Below are positions 1 to 12,800 of a DNA stretch of 64,000 bases, one piece after another. Below the pieces are notes generated by a model, which saw nothing but the letters and a program-made list of their open reading frames with translations, did no database searches and was not told where the DNA came from. Numbering within the stretch: position 1 is the first letter of the stretch; each line of letters begins with the position of its first letter. The translations under genes and the position numbers were made by a program. Where the stretch lies: positions 11,175,089 to 11,239,088 of the forward strand of contig NC_134431.1 of NCBI RefSeq assembly GCF_030867145.1. The letters are read 5' to 3'. The stretch comes from Opisthocomus hoazin. Its lineage: Eukaryota; Chordata; Aves; Opisthocomiformes; Opisthocomidae.

Positions 1-3000
1 ATACTGACAGTAGAGTGCTTGAAGAGCCAGCAGATAATCCCATTACAGGGACACAGCTGGAGTGAAAACACTCAGCGGAAAATTTGTGCCTGGAGCCTCC
101 CTAGACATTTTGAGAGGATAATGGTCCCTCACTCGGCCACCTTAACCTCTGCCTGGCTCCGCGGAGGACGGATGGCAGCACAGACAGCGGGACGCAGGTT
201 GTCTCACCCTTGGCCCAACCCTTGGGGAAGGTGTAGAGCTTTGAGTGCTTCCCAAGGGCCGGCGGCTGTCCTTGGTCGAGCAGCAGGGCAGAACCTGCCA
301 GCCCCTACTGCTGCCTCTGCCTCGCTGCAGCCTGTCTGAGTAGTGCTTCATTTGATTTGAGGGTTTCAGCTTTCATTGAGAATAGACTGTTCTTTTGTAG
401 CTGGAAAGAAATGCATTTGCAGCATGACTAGTACCCAGCACAGGACTGAGCTTAGGCTTGTTCGGAGATACGGTCACGAATACAAATGTCGAGTTGGGCT
501 TTCTTCTATCTGGAAAATGAAGATGTGTTTGAGTTCCAGACTATTTGTTGAATTAGAAAAACAATACAGCTCACACTTTCCTTCCTTCTTTCACGTTTAG
601 TGTTCTGTATTCACACCTTGGAGCATCTTTCATTTCTCATCTCAGGCCTTAGTTTTGCATTCTCCTGGGCAGCCGGTGGTCACCATTGAATCCTCCTTCA
701 CCTCCCTCTGGATGAGCGTATTGGCCCTGCAGCTGGGAAGGCTTGCACAGACAGGCTGCGCTGACTGCTAGATGAAGTTAGGCAGGAATTACCTGGGGCT
801 TCCTACAAGTGGATTTTTTTAAAAAAGGTGAGTTTGCAGATGATAGCAGAGTAACATGCGTGTTTCTGATTTCCAACCTTGCAAGGTTTCCTCTGACCTG
901 AACCATGTGTTTTGGGTTTGAGCCTGAGCTGGTTTTAGCTGGATGTCAGTCTTCCTTTGCCACCCATCTTCTTTCCAAAGGGCCACCCAGCACCTTTGTG
1001 GGGTCCAGGATGGGCACAGAATTTGCTGGCTAACGCTGCCAGCACAGGCCATAGTGCTTCCTCTGGTGGTGCTGGGGTTTAGCCTCTGGGATCCCTCTGC
1101 AGCGGTGGTCAGTTGAGGGCTGCTCTAAGCTCTCTGTGGTCCACGGAAAGATTCAGGTGGCCCTGGTTGCTATGGATCCAGCCCCAACTCATTAATACTC
1201 AGCAAGAGAAAAACACCTGCTCATTCCTGCAGGTAAGCACAAGTCTCACTCACCAAATAGTTAACCTGGCCATGTAAAAGAAGAAGAACATTCACAATAA
1301 ACTGCCGAGGTTTAATAGCAGGCGTGACATTTGAGCCTACAACTAATGAGCTCCCAGTCTACTGCAAGCCCATCCTTTGTTACTGAAGATTTGACTTCAA
1401 ATTATTTGGCCTTTCAGCAGAAGCCAGTGGATTCCCCCAGTGACCGCAGTGTGCTGAACAGCAATGTGGGTTTTACACATGCCACACACGAGGGGGGAAA
1501 AGCAATACAGACTTCTATATAAATTAATTTTTCATGTAAAAGCTCTAGAACAATGAGTCTTCGACATGCATATAGAAATAATTAGTGCGGTTATAAGTTG
1601 GCTGGTTTCTTTTTAATTGACTGTATGTATGTATTTATTGACTTTGAAAGGGATGCCAAACCTTTCTGCTAAATCAAAGGAGCTGGCTTTCCCTCTTGCA
1701 ATGGTTTCCGCGTGAGGAGTTTATTAACAGCCTTTCCCTAAGTTACAGAAGGAAAAGGCTCCCCTCTTGTGGCTGCCAGGGAAAATTACATTCTGCGCTG
1801 TGTTCTCCACTTTCTTAATTGCAGAGAAACGTAAATAAGTTAGAAAATTCCAGTCATCTGCTTACACCACAGCATGGAGTTTTGCCACTTGTGGTGTGCT
1901 GTAGCAGTGCTTCAGCAGCCTGCTCAATAGCTGCCGTGTTTGCTTTGGGGCAAAGGGAAATATTTGGGGGAACGGATTGAAGTTCTTTAAACTATAACTA
2001 GAAGTCATGATCTGTAGCAACAGTCAGAAACATTAGATTTAAAGCTATTTTGCATTTTATACTTTTAAAATACTTTCTTTGTAAAGTTGATTTTTATGTG
2101 TTGGATTTATTTTGCTCTATAAAGTCTGCTGTTGGAGAGAAGACCTTATTGATAAATGTTTAAACCGTTCTGTAACTCAGTAGGCGTTCATTCATATTAT
2201 CAGGTTTTCTATTTTCATTACCTTAGGAATGCTGAAAAACATATATTATTTACAGGATGGCTGATTTCACTTCCAGTTGGTGTGAAACTTCTTTTGAATA
2301 AAACCTGAAATTTAATTTAAAAGTGAGAAAAGCAGCAGCTTAAAATCATGAGTTAAAAACTGTCTTTGAATAATTTAGGTGCATTAGAAAGAAAAGCAGT
2401 TAGTTCACACAGGCATGTTTGTCAATTAAAATGAATGGATTTATGAACGAAGGGAAGTTTTTCTCAAAGTCAGTAAACTGAAGCACTTGTTTCTTCACAG
2501 TGTGTCGGCCAAAGTTTTGGAGCTAACGGGATTCAGCCTCTCATACCTCATTCATGTGTATAAATTGGAAGAAGAAAACAAACTTTCTTGCTTTTTCAAC
2601 TCCTAGCTGGTTTCTCAGCGTTGAATGACCTACTCATTGAACACAGATGAACTGAAACTCGAATACACTGAATTTTCTTTTCTCTGTATTCCTATGGAAG
2701 AAACAATTACTACCCAAAGTAGAGCTGATTTATTCGTTTAACTCTCTAGCTTCTTGGAGAATAACTTCCTTCAGGACACTTGCTTGACTTTCTTTACAAT
2801 ATCAGCAGCAAACGTGCTATTTGAAAAGTATATAAGTAATGTATATAAAATTTAAAACTGCCTATATTTATGCCTCAATATAAGTTGTTATAATTTCAGT
2901 TTTACTTTTAAAATTTGTGTATTTTTAAGAGAAACACAGATGTTAAATAATCTCTTTTTTTTTTCTGAAATCTGTATTTCATCTGTTGTAGAGACACTTA

Positions 3001-6000
3001 AATTCCAGGAAATAATTTGATGCTGAGATTTGAACTGGACCTGTGATAAAACAGTAAAAGTTCTGGATTCAAGGCTATGATCTTGGACAACTCTCAAAAG
3101 GAAATATAGAAAAATGTAGCTCAGGAAAAAGGCAGCCTGAAATTAGAATGTGTTTTAATACAAAAATAATACAACAGATTTAGATTTTTGTTTAGCCCTG
3201 GTGCTATTTTTATACTATAAAGAAGCTAAAATGGGAAGTCTTTTACGTAATGGAAATCCAAATATAAACAATTCCTTTTTGATTTCTAAAGCAGATTTCT
3301 CTATAGAGGAAGAACTATGTTATGATTTTCAACTTTGCTGCATCTGTTTATTATTATTATTAAGAATTATCTTTAAAATGAGATGCATTTGGCCCAACAC
3401 TGTGGCACATATAGTAGAACTGTTCACTTCTAATTCTTAGTTTGTGATGCTAAACCCTGTCATTTTCCCTATGTTGCGCAGATTTATTCAAAAAGACCTG
3501 AGAATGGGATGGAAACAGAATTGACTTATGAGTTAGGGCAAGAACAGAAGCAGCCACGACACTTGTATGAGTGCGAGTTCTCATACCTGACGAGAATCGG
3601 GGTTGCTCTATTTTTGTGTCCTGTCTGGCAACGCTCCGCACAGCACCATTTTGCAGCATGGTACGATCGACATCGTTTGGCCTTTCATGGGTGTCTTTGT
3701 GGAGTTGAGGTACCTTCGCGGGGCAGTGCCACCATGGAAATGAGCATTTCCGTTTGCTTACAAAACAGAAAAATCTGAAGCTTTTGGAGCTGGAAATATC
3801 CCCAAATTTATACGATCTGTTTAGTCTGCATGCATTATGCATGTCCTTAGTTACACTGAGGGCTTCTCAGGAGATGTACATACAACCACAGCTATAACCA
3901 CAGTGTAGCCAACTGTTTATTCTTCCCTCTGATAAACAAATATACTCCAGAGAAGGCAATTTCAGCCGGCTGCCTTTGAACACTCAGCCTGATCTGAGCA
4001 AACACTCCAACAAGGAGTGAAGGACACTTGAGGGCTTTGTTTCTGTGGCTTGCAACTCACCATGGAGAGCTGCAAAGTTCCCATGTTAATCCCCTGCCAT
4101 CCAGATTAAGAGCTTCTCAGATCCTCTGCAGATTTTATTTTTTTCTAAGAAGCAACTTGTAGAATTCTGTAATCACCACTGAAAATGGAAAACAGCAGCA
4201 TTTGGTGACGCAAAAGGTTAAAACAAGGGCCATGTCCTTTCCTTGCTTTGTGCAGGGAAGAGCAGATACGCACACCACCCCTGCAGAGCACATCCCTCCC
4301 CCTCTTTCCTGCTGCTTAGCATCTCCTTCAAAAGCTTTTTTGGCAGTAAGCTGATATTTTTAAACCTTCCAACTTGGAAATGTCTATAACATTTCCATAA
4401 GTTAATGGGTTCTGAAGAAACTTCCAGACAATGAAAATGCCAAGGATGTAGCAGGTGATGGCTGCAGGAGGTGCATGATAACCTTTATCCTGTTACCCCT
4501 CTCCATCGTGTCCTGCCTACGTGTTGCTCTCGCTTTGACCCAGTGGCTCTGCTCCCAGCACATGCCAGGCCTTAGCACATGTCCTCCAAAACCTGAGCGG
4601 GAGCTGTGTGAACAGACACCAAGGCGCCGGTGACTTCAGTGAATCTGCTGCCTGGGAGCACAGGGAGGCCCAAGCTTGGCATGGTGTGTGGGGTTCAGCT
4701 TTGTATTTGTCTCTTAATGCTTCACAAAGAGTCAATACTATGCGTATCTCACTATTGTGCATAACATAACTAGGGCTCCTCCGGGTGAAATGAGTTTCAG
4801 AAGTGAGTGCTGCTTTTCCGCTCTACATTTAAGCAATAATAATTTATGAATCTAATTAGGCTCTGGTTTGCAAGAATGATGAATATTCACATTCTAAATA
4901 GTTGAGAAATATTAAAAATGTATGACAGCTTTATTTGTTCCAGCTCTGAGGATTATGGGTGAACATTTGCCTGAACGTGCTGAGCTTTCTTGGTGTCGTT
5001 CCCGTCCTGAACCAGAGGGAAGAAGGGCACTGAGCCCGATCCAGCGCTGCACCTGCCGGGCAGACCTGCCTGCAGCGCCTTGCAAATGCAGGCCATGTGC
5101 CCCTCCAAAACCAGCAGCGACAAAATTGCAGCACTGTGGATTTTAGAGTCTCTGTGACAACATGTTTCGTTGCCTAGCTAATATCCAAGTCATTTTCTAG
5201 TACATGCATTTTTAGGAACTGAATTTCTTAAAAGTGAAGTTAAGGATAATGTTTTCCTAATAGCTTCCCCCTATTTCTTATCTTACCAGTAAATTTGGAA
5301 TTTGTGTATTTGAGCTGGAATTATTTGATAACTCATTTTGCATTTCACCTTTAATTTTATACCTTGTGCTCTGGACTCCTGTGCAGTAATGAAAGCAGAT
5401 GATCAGCAGTCTTGCTGCCCTTAATAAGGTGTTTAATTTACAAATTCTAAATTGCCTACAGAGCTTCATATTACAGGGAAAGTATGTAATTTATTTTTTA
5501 TCTCCTTCTAATTACTTTCTGTATTTTGCTTTGCTAGCACAAGAGTACAGCATTTGATTTGCTTGTGTTGCAGCAATCTTCGCATAAGACCAAAATATAA
5601 TTTTACCATGTAAATGACCAGTGAGGACTAAATTAATACCATCAGCTGAACACTGGTCTGTTGGAGAGCCCATCATATGAGAATTTAGCTTAAAACGCAT
5701 GTTTGGGTGGGGGTTTTTTGGTGGGGCTTTTTTGCATGCTTTTTTTTTTCATCTCAATATAAGTATCAGGCTCAAGAAACTGCGAAACAGAGATATAAAA
5801 TTACTCTGTAGTCTATTGTTCTGTAGGGATTACTGGTTTTTTACATTGGTATTGAGTTTGGGGCACAGCTTATACTGAGGTCACGTTATCTATCATGCTG
5901 AATTACCAAGAAGTGCGCCTGCAGTCAGCCAGGGTATAAAAGCCTCTCTCTCGTGATGCAGGTTTCTTTAGATTGGATTTGGTTTCCAGTAATTACTTTT

Positions 6001-9000
6001 GTACATACAAAAGGAAAACAAATATTTCTGCCTTGCAGCTTGATGCTGTGAAAAGCCAGAATTGCAGACTGCATAGTCGGCAGACTATTAAGCAGATATT
6101 TGTCACAGCGCTGGGCACACGGGGGATCTCTCCTCCAAACGTGTGCACCAAACACCCTGTCATTTCAGGTTAAATACAATCACAGTATACATATTCATTG
6201 TATTTCCGAGAAATGATTAGAGTATTCATGACTTTTCCAATAACTAATTAGCATATGTTAATGTCTTTTACGCATGTCTGTTAACATCCTCGGGTGGTCT
6301 TTGGTGGTCCCAAGATGAAGGCTTATACTCCTCATCACAGTGTTTTTACTGGTTGACCTTTGTTTCTGCGCAAACTCAGTTCTAAGATCAGTTTACCGTG
6401 TTCCTCCAGGTTGTTTTGCTCCGATCTTGTTGCCCTCTTGGTGCCTCTTTATCTCTGTAGCTTGGTGCATCTGCCCTCCCAAGGCTGAGCTGTCCAAATA
6501 ACATTATTTAGGAGTCTTTCTATCTTAGAGCTTTCTTATCCCTCCCCAAAACAGCAAGTCAGGTTTGTCTAAGTAGTGTTATTTAGGAGCCTCTTTATCT
6601 CAGCCCTTTCCTGTCTTCTCAAAACAGCAAGGATCTACTTTAGTTTAATTAGAATCACTCTAGTAAGTGGAAATTTTACATTTACAGGTACCAAGCTCAT
6701 CGACTGGGCAGTACAGGATCAGCACCCTGGGAACCCTGAGCCTACTATTTATGAATAAAAATTAGGTCAGACAACCTAGAACTCAGCAATTATGAATTTC
6801 AAATACCTTGGACTGAAAAATTGGCAGTCATGGAAACTATCTATCTACAACTTGAAAAAAGGAAACAAACCTACTTTATTTTACACTGTCATTTTCTACG
6901 CTTATTGTACGTAGGGCTGAGGTTCCAGATAAATTTAAGAAAATTCATTGTTTTATTGGCTTTGTCCATCGCAGGAGCCAATTTGTTCTTAGAACAGTCA
7001 TTATCTCACACTACAGCAGCTTGGCTTCGACGCTGTGGTAGAGATGCAGCAGCATTCCCATTAGAAACTGCCTTTCCACTGTGACACAACTGGTAGCAAG
7101 ATCTTTGCACGGCAAAGCCTGGTTTATAGGGTCTCAAACTGGAGCAAGATGCCTCCTCTAAAAGGGTTGAGCAATCTCTGAAAAACATGTTATATTGGAC
7201 AAATCCCATTGACACTGAGTCCCAAGCTGACCAGGTCCCACTTGGCTGGTCGACACTGACTGGTTCGCATCTATGAAAGGACAGGCTCTGATCTGATGAA
7301 TTTTTCACCTAACTGGATCAGACAGACAAAATGGGAGCATGAGGAAGGGTCATTATCCCCGTTCCATGGACTGGGAGATGGAAGACAGTTGCTCATTGAA
7401 AGTCACACAATAGACGCGTGGGTGCCAGATGCTGTAGATGCCAGAGATGGGATTTAAACCCAGATGTCCCGAGTACCAGCCCAGCGCACTAAATTCATAG
7501 TTATCCGTCCTCTCAAAAGTGCAAGAAGGCTTTCTGATTTATTCAGTATTTAGAAAAGATTGGCTGCTATAATGCAATACTTCAGAGAACCCTGCAAAAA
7601 GACCTGTAAAAGACTATTTCTACTACCTCGCTCATCTCCTTTAGGAATGAAAGAGTTTAGCTTTCTACGAGGTAAGAGAATAACTCTTAGAGCAGCTTTT
7701 CAGAAGCGGATGTTACAGCACATGTCTGAAGTGACTTGCAATAATATCTGAGAAGTCTATGTTAGAAGAAATAATTCTGATTCCACTCTGTACTGCAGTG
7801 ATTTTCAGGTAACCTTCATTAATATTTCGTTCCTCAGTTTTCCTCCATTCTTTGATGCATTTTTTAACTCTGCAGATCATTAAAATTGTATCATTTTCAG
7901 ATTGATAAAAACATTTCCTTGTGCCACAATAAATGGAACAACTCTGGTGGATACGATTGAATTGATTTACTAGCAAATCAAACAGCAAAGGAATACAATC
8001 TAACAAGGAAGCCATTACCTTCAAAAAAATGGAGGGAAAAAAAAATCTGTAATTCTTAAGACTGCAAGTTTTGGAACATAAATGACAATGGAAGTTTATG
8101 GAGCCTTTTGGATTAAACCAAAGGCCAGCTCCATTAAACCAAATGGAGCATTCCTAATCTGACATGTTGACAAGGACACCCCTGCCTATTCCAAAAGAGA
8201 GTTTCGAATGAATCCAGATTTATCTTATGTTCCCAACAGAGGCTGGGTGGGCTCCAAAGGAAGTTATCCAGGCCAAAAATAAACAAGATACACATGAAGC
8301 AGTTTGTGCCACCAGGAAACCTTCCAGAGAATATGCAGGGAGGAGAAGAAAAGCCAGCAGAATCACAGATTATGATGTCTTTCCTTCTCCTCATTACGTC
8401 CTATCTCTATTTCTTCAGAGAATGTAAACCAAAGTTTCTTCCTCACGAGCCCCTGTGCCCTCGTATTCACTTTTCTCGTGCTTGCTTCCCCATGAAGACG
8501 GCTCCATGTGCTGCTTCTCCCCAGCATTCAACTCCTCCCTGTCCTGCAGTTGCAAGGAAGCAGCTACAGAGATGCTCAGTGATGAAGTGCTGATCCTGTT
8601 AACATTCGTACTTGGTTATTGACTTCTGCAAGAGCAGGCTGGAGCCAGACAGCTATGCTTTTTCCAGGAATGTACATAATTTGAATTATGTAATTTTCGA
8701 AAGCAAATTTAGCCTTTTCCAACTGCTTTTACTGTGGCAGACGCATAGTCACAGTAATTGCAAATATCAGGACAAGCACCATTTGCACTTACTTTTTGTC
8801 AAACTTGGACCAACTTTTTAATTTGCTAAGAGACCCCAGGAGGGCTCTCCTGGTGGCATACGTTGTTCACTGCACCATGCCTGACCAGGCTCTGACATGA
8901 GCTTTGCAATTTGCTGGCGCAGAGTCACTAAATTACACGCTGCTGTGAGATATATAACCCCACAAGACATAGAACAGCTCCTTAATACAACAGCCTTCGA

Positions 9001-9837
9001 AGAGGCCTGGGCTCAAATGTTCTGCAGAGAACAAAGCTTTCCAGTGTGAGATATGATATGAGAATTTCTACCTCATGAAATATTATAGACTTCGTTTTCA
9101 AAGGAAATCCAAGTTTGTGCCCACAATAACAGCGTGTTCAGAACTTCCTGCCGAAGTCTGGCTAGCTACGTACAGACAAGCATCAGTGCACGCAGAACGG
9201 AAGGCTGCAGAGTGTCTACTTTACAAATGCAGCTCCGGGGTTTCAGAAGTGCTTGCTAGACACATGCAGGGTGGAGATAGTTAGATGCTGTTTGGCAGTG
9301 AGGGCCAGCGTATAAAATATGAGTCTCAGAAGGCTGTTTTATAGCCTGAACTGTAGATTTTCAGCAGCTTTTGTATTCTGTTAGATATATTTTGGAAATC
9401 GGAAATCTGTTCTGGAGATGTGTGTTGCTTTCCATCTAGTATTAGCATTTAAATTTTGTGTGTCAATCTCTCGTCATCAAAATGACAGCAGTTCTGCTTG
9501 TCCATGAATTGTGTCATTTACTATCTGCAGTGATAACTGAATGATAATGGCTACATTCTTATAGAGTTTGATACTTGAAGGAAATATGCTAACAAAATTA
9601 AATGTGAAAAATAGATTACCGGTGTCACTTGCAAGAGTGAAAACTTTTGTAAAGAGATGGCATAGTATATTGCTACAGTACAGAAAATTGGTGGAACATT
9701 GCAATTAAAGTAGTTAAGTGGTGATCAACGATTATATGTGTGTATTCACTGCAAGGTCACATTAACTTTAATAGCAGTTGTATGTACACAGCCAAGGAAG
9801 AGTTTTTATCGTAGATATGTGTATTTATATATCTCTC
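1..9837. other. Intergenic DNA downstream of NFATC2, no recognised gene
   Basis: No exon, RNA gene or intact transposon could be identified. The stretch 1.3-3.2 kb is AT-rich and repeat-free. A small block at 3,557-3,752 keeps about a dozen CpGs and is open in both directions. A MIR relic lies at 7.35-7.49 kb, and a cluster of short inverted repeats at 8.10-8.15 kb. All open frames are short and have no recognisable domain. In mammals the next gene past the NFATC2 3' end is KCNG1, of which I see nothing here. Confidence 0.6.
7351..7491 (-). mobile_element. MIR-type SINE relic
   Basis: The plus strand reads as the reverse complement of the MIR consensus: CATTATCCCC, a degraded gaggaaactgagg segment, AAGTCACACA, then GATGGGATTTAAACCCAG and CCCGAGTACCAGCCCAG. 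Order and spacing match MIR, a tRNA-derived SINE family spread in early amniotes. It is diverged and immobile. Confidence 0.75.
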
Positions 9838-9858
9838 TATATAGATAGATAGATAGAT
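9838..9858 (+). repeat. GATA tetranucleotide microsatellite
   Basis: About four to five GATA units (ATAGATAGATAGATAGAT) follow a TATATATCTCTCTAT stretch and precede a GTGTGTGCATGTATGTAT stretch. Confidence 0.9.
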
Positions 9859-12800
9859 GTGTGTGCATGTATGTATAAAACCACACAAAAACACAGCTGT
9901 TTGATCCTGCCCTTTTGCTGTAATGTTTAAAAAGCCCGATTGAGATTTTTCTCTTATAGTATTATAGTATATTTGCCACATGTACCAAGTTTTCTTTTGT
10001 TTGTTTGGAGTTTTTTGTAAGCACCAGGCAGGTAAGAGGTAACTGGTTTGAGGGGGTTCAAGCAGATGCAAAAACTGGGGCTGGTCAGATCAAGATTTCA
10101 TCTTGAGAAGTGTGAAATATACAGCCAAATCACTCCAGCAGTTCTAGTGCAATGATTTTGCTCTTGTCTGACTGTAAGATGTCTTTCGACTTTCTCTCAA
10201 TCTTGGCAAGAAGCTCACATTTGAGGCTTTGGCTCTTCTTCCAGGGAGGAATATTTAGGCCAATACGGACACTTGAATCTCCCAGCCCTCGTAGCAACTG
10301 ATAAAACTATGGGCAAGTTCCATCGAATGACACTGGAGAGGTTTGTTTTCAAAGTTACTTAGAACTAGGCTGTGCACGTGGGACTCAGGCTGGGTATCCC
10401 GGGGGGGGGGGAGTTAGGAACCTGTGTGCCTGGGTGAGTGAGCTGGGTTGGAGCTGGGGGACACCACCCCTACGCACGCTGTCCGCAGCCCAGGGTTTAC
10501 AGACTGCTGCTAGCTGCAGCCAGCAAGGCGTTATCATCTCCCTGGGGAGGGATGGTGACTCAGAGGGGTGTCTGAATCATCCGGGCTTCCCCTGGGCGAG
10601 GCAGGACTTGGGCACACTGCCCTGCCGCATGTCCGGGCAGGGGGGATGGATGGGGAAGGAGCTTCTACCTTCGCAGACCTGCAGCCCCGGAGCAATCTCC
10701 CTGCTGACGGACCTTACACGGGTAGGGTGGCCACAGGTGAGAAACAGGATCAAAGTGGCACAAGGCATTTGTGAAAGTCGTTCCTATGACCATTTTTTGT
10801 GTATTCGCTTTCAGGGTCTGTTTTCAGTTCACCGCGTCTTCAAACTACGGCAGCTTCCCTGCAAAGTCTGTAACAATGTGAAAACAGAAATAAGCAGTAA
10901 GTGGCTGTTGCAAACTACGCTGGCCTCCTGGCATTTTCGGCTGTTTTCCACCCACCCTTAAAAATCATCTCTGGCCCAAAATGGAACTGTGAGCTGTACC
11001 ACATGCTCTAGATGAAGTGCTAATTAAATACTTCTACTTAGTGTAGACAACATTTCTTTGAAAAGACTGTAATGTATTGCAGATGTCATGAATTCTCTTA
11101 GAGAATGATAAAGGGAGCAATGTACTTATTGCATCCCTCTCTAGGAGGCTGGGATGTAACCCGGGTGGTTACTACTGATAAGGGCTAATGCTGAAACAGC
11201 ACTCATTTGACCAAATTCCCACACGTGTTCTCTCACAGCGACCTTGGTATCAGGCATACTGCAGGTGCTTCCATCTGGATGCACGCTTTGACACACGGGA
11301 GATAATTGGTGGAGATGCAGAGCTTGATAGATATTTGGAGGTTTAAAGAAAACAAGTAAGAACTGGTGAATGTTACAGAAAAAGACCTAAATCTCTGTGG
11401 GTGGAGGCCCCAGCCATGCTGGAGGAGCTGGCAAGCAGTTTCCAGCTCAGGCTGTCCCAGTGCAGGACAGAGCTCCACAACAAAGGAAACGGAAGTCTTT
11501 GGGTTTAGCACATGTGCTAACATCCTCTCTGGAAACAGGAGAAGGGCTGACAATCCAGGTCCAGAGTAGCTGGAAGGCTTTGCTCAAGTTATTGCCATTG
11601 AAATCATGGTCAATCTTTAGGTTTCAGGGTCAACAGCCATCAAGCTCAGAAAAGCCAGATCCCCCAGCTTTGAGGATATGGTTATGCTGTTAATGGACCA
11701 TATGTTCAAGTCCATTTCCGAGTACAGACCTGCCCATGAGCAGCTTGCTTTCACACAAGCTCTGGCAGAGGCTCAAGTCCAGCTGTAGCTTGTCTTGAGG
11801 GAAGAGTTTGAGCAAAATGGGTGTCTTTGTACAGACCCAGGCTCTCATCAGTGCAGTCTGGGTGGATTAGACAAAAGCAGGGCTGTGCATACAGGAGTTC
11901 AGTTTTCCAGCATGAATCCCAAACGTGGACTGAAACCCTTAGTGTATGTTACCAGACCCAAATCACCACCAGGCCCATAGCTAGCCAAATGGACAGAAAC
12001 TTGTATGCCACGGGGCTTGTCCCCACGTGCCTGTGCTTATCACACACACGGCCTCTGTCTGCAGGCAGGCTCTGATATCAGGCCCTCTCGGGTCGTCTTT
12101 TGAGGGAGGAGATTTTTCTCATAATCCATAGGACTAGAAATCCAGATCTGCTCTCTGTGACAGTTTAAACCCTTGGGTATCTGAGGCTCTTCCTGACACT
12201 AGCACTGGTCTGAGTTCGGGCTTCAGGGGTGGGTCAGAGAGAGAACCCAGCTGTGTGCAGCGGGGCAGGAAAGGGGGCTTGTAGAGTATTGCAGCTGCCA
12301 TGGTCTGAATGTGTCCCATGCACAAAGTGAATAAGACAGAAAGAATAAACTTGGAAATGCAAGTTTCGTGCAGTAATGCTTGCTTAGAGGGCTGGGAAAG
12401 ATCTTTGATACTCCAGTGTCAAGATCTGGGGAAAGAACCTGATTAGGCAGAGATTCCAGATGGGAAAGCAAGGAGTGTGAGCCAGGATTCCTGGCTTTAA
12501 TTAGTTTGTTCTAACAAGCCTTATTAGTGGATTGCCTACTGATACACCAGTTTGCTCTTCAAAATGGATGGTCCCATCCTATTTCACTGAGATCAAATAA
12601 CTAAGGTGTGTTACTGCAGGTGAAATGTTTCTGTAGGACTTCCAGCCCCGCAGATGAACGTTGCCATAGTGCTTGCGTTTTGGGATGTCATTGATGATGA
12701 ATTAAATCTTTCATTTATGCTGGGTGTATGTAAGTTTGTAAGTGCTAACTGGAGAAGGAGCTTAGCACTGAAGAGTTAACAGGTGAAAAAAAAGTCCATT

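Noticed and set aside
3728..3778. Perfect Kozak context GCCACCATGG
   Set aside because: It starts a frame of only about 16 codons to the stop, so it is not a gene start by itself.
10434..10961. 175-codon plus-strand frame after the G run
   Set aside because: GC-rich sequence and no recognisable domain; the codon content looks random.
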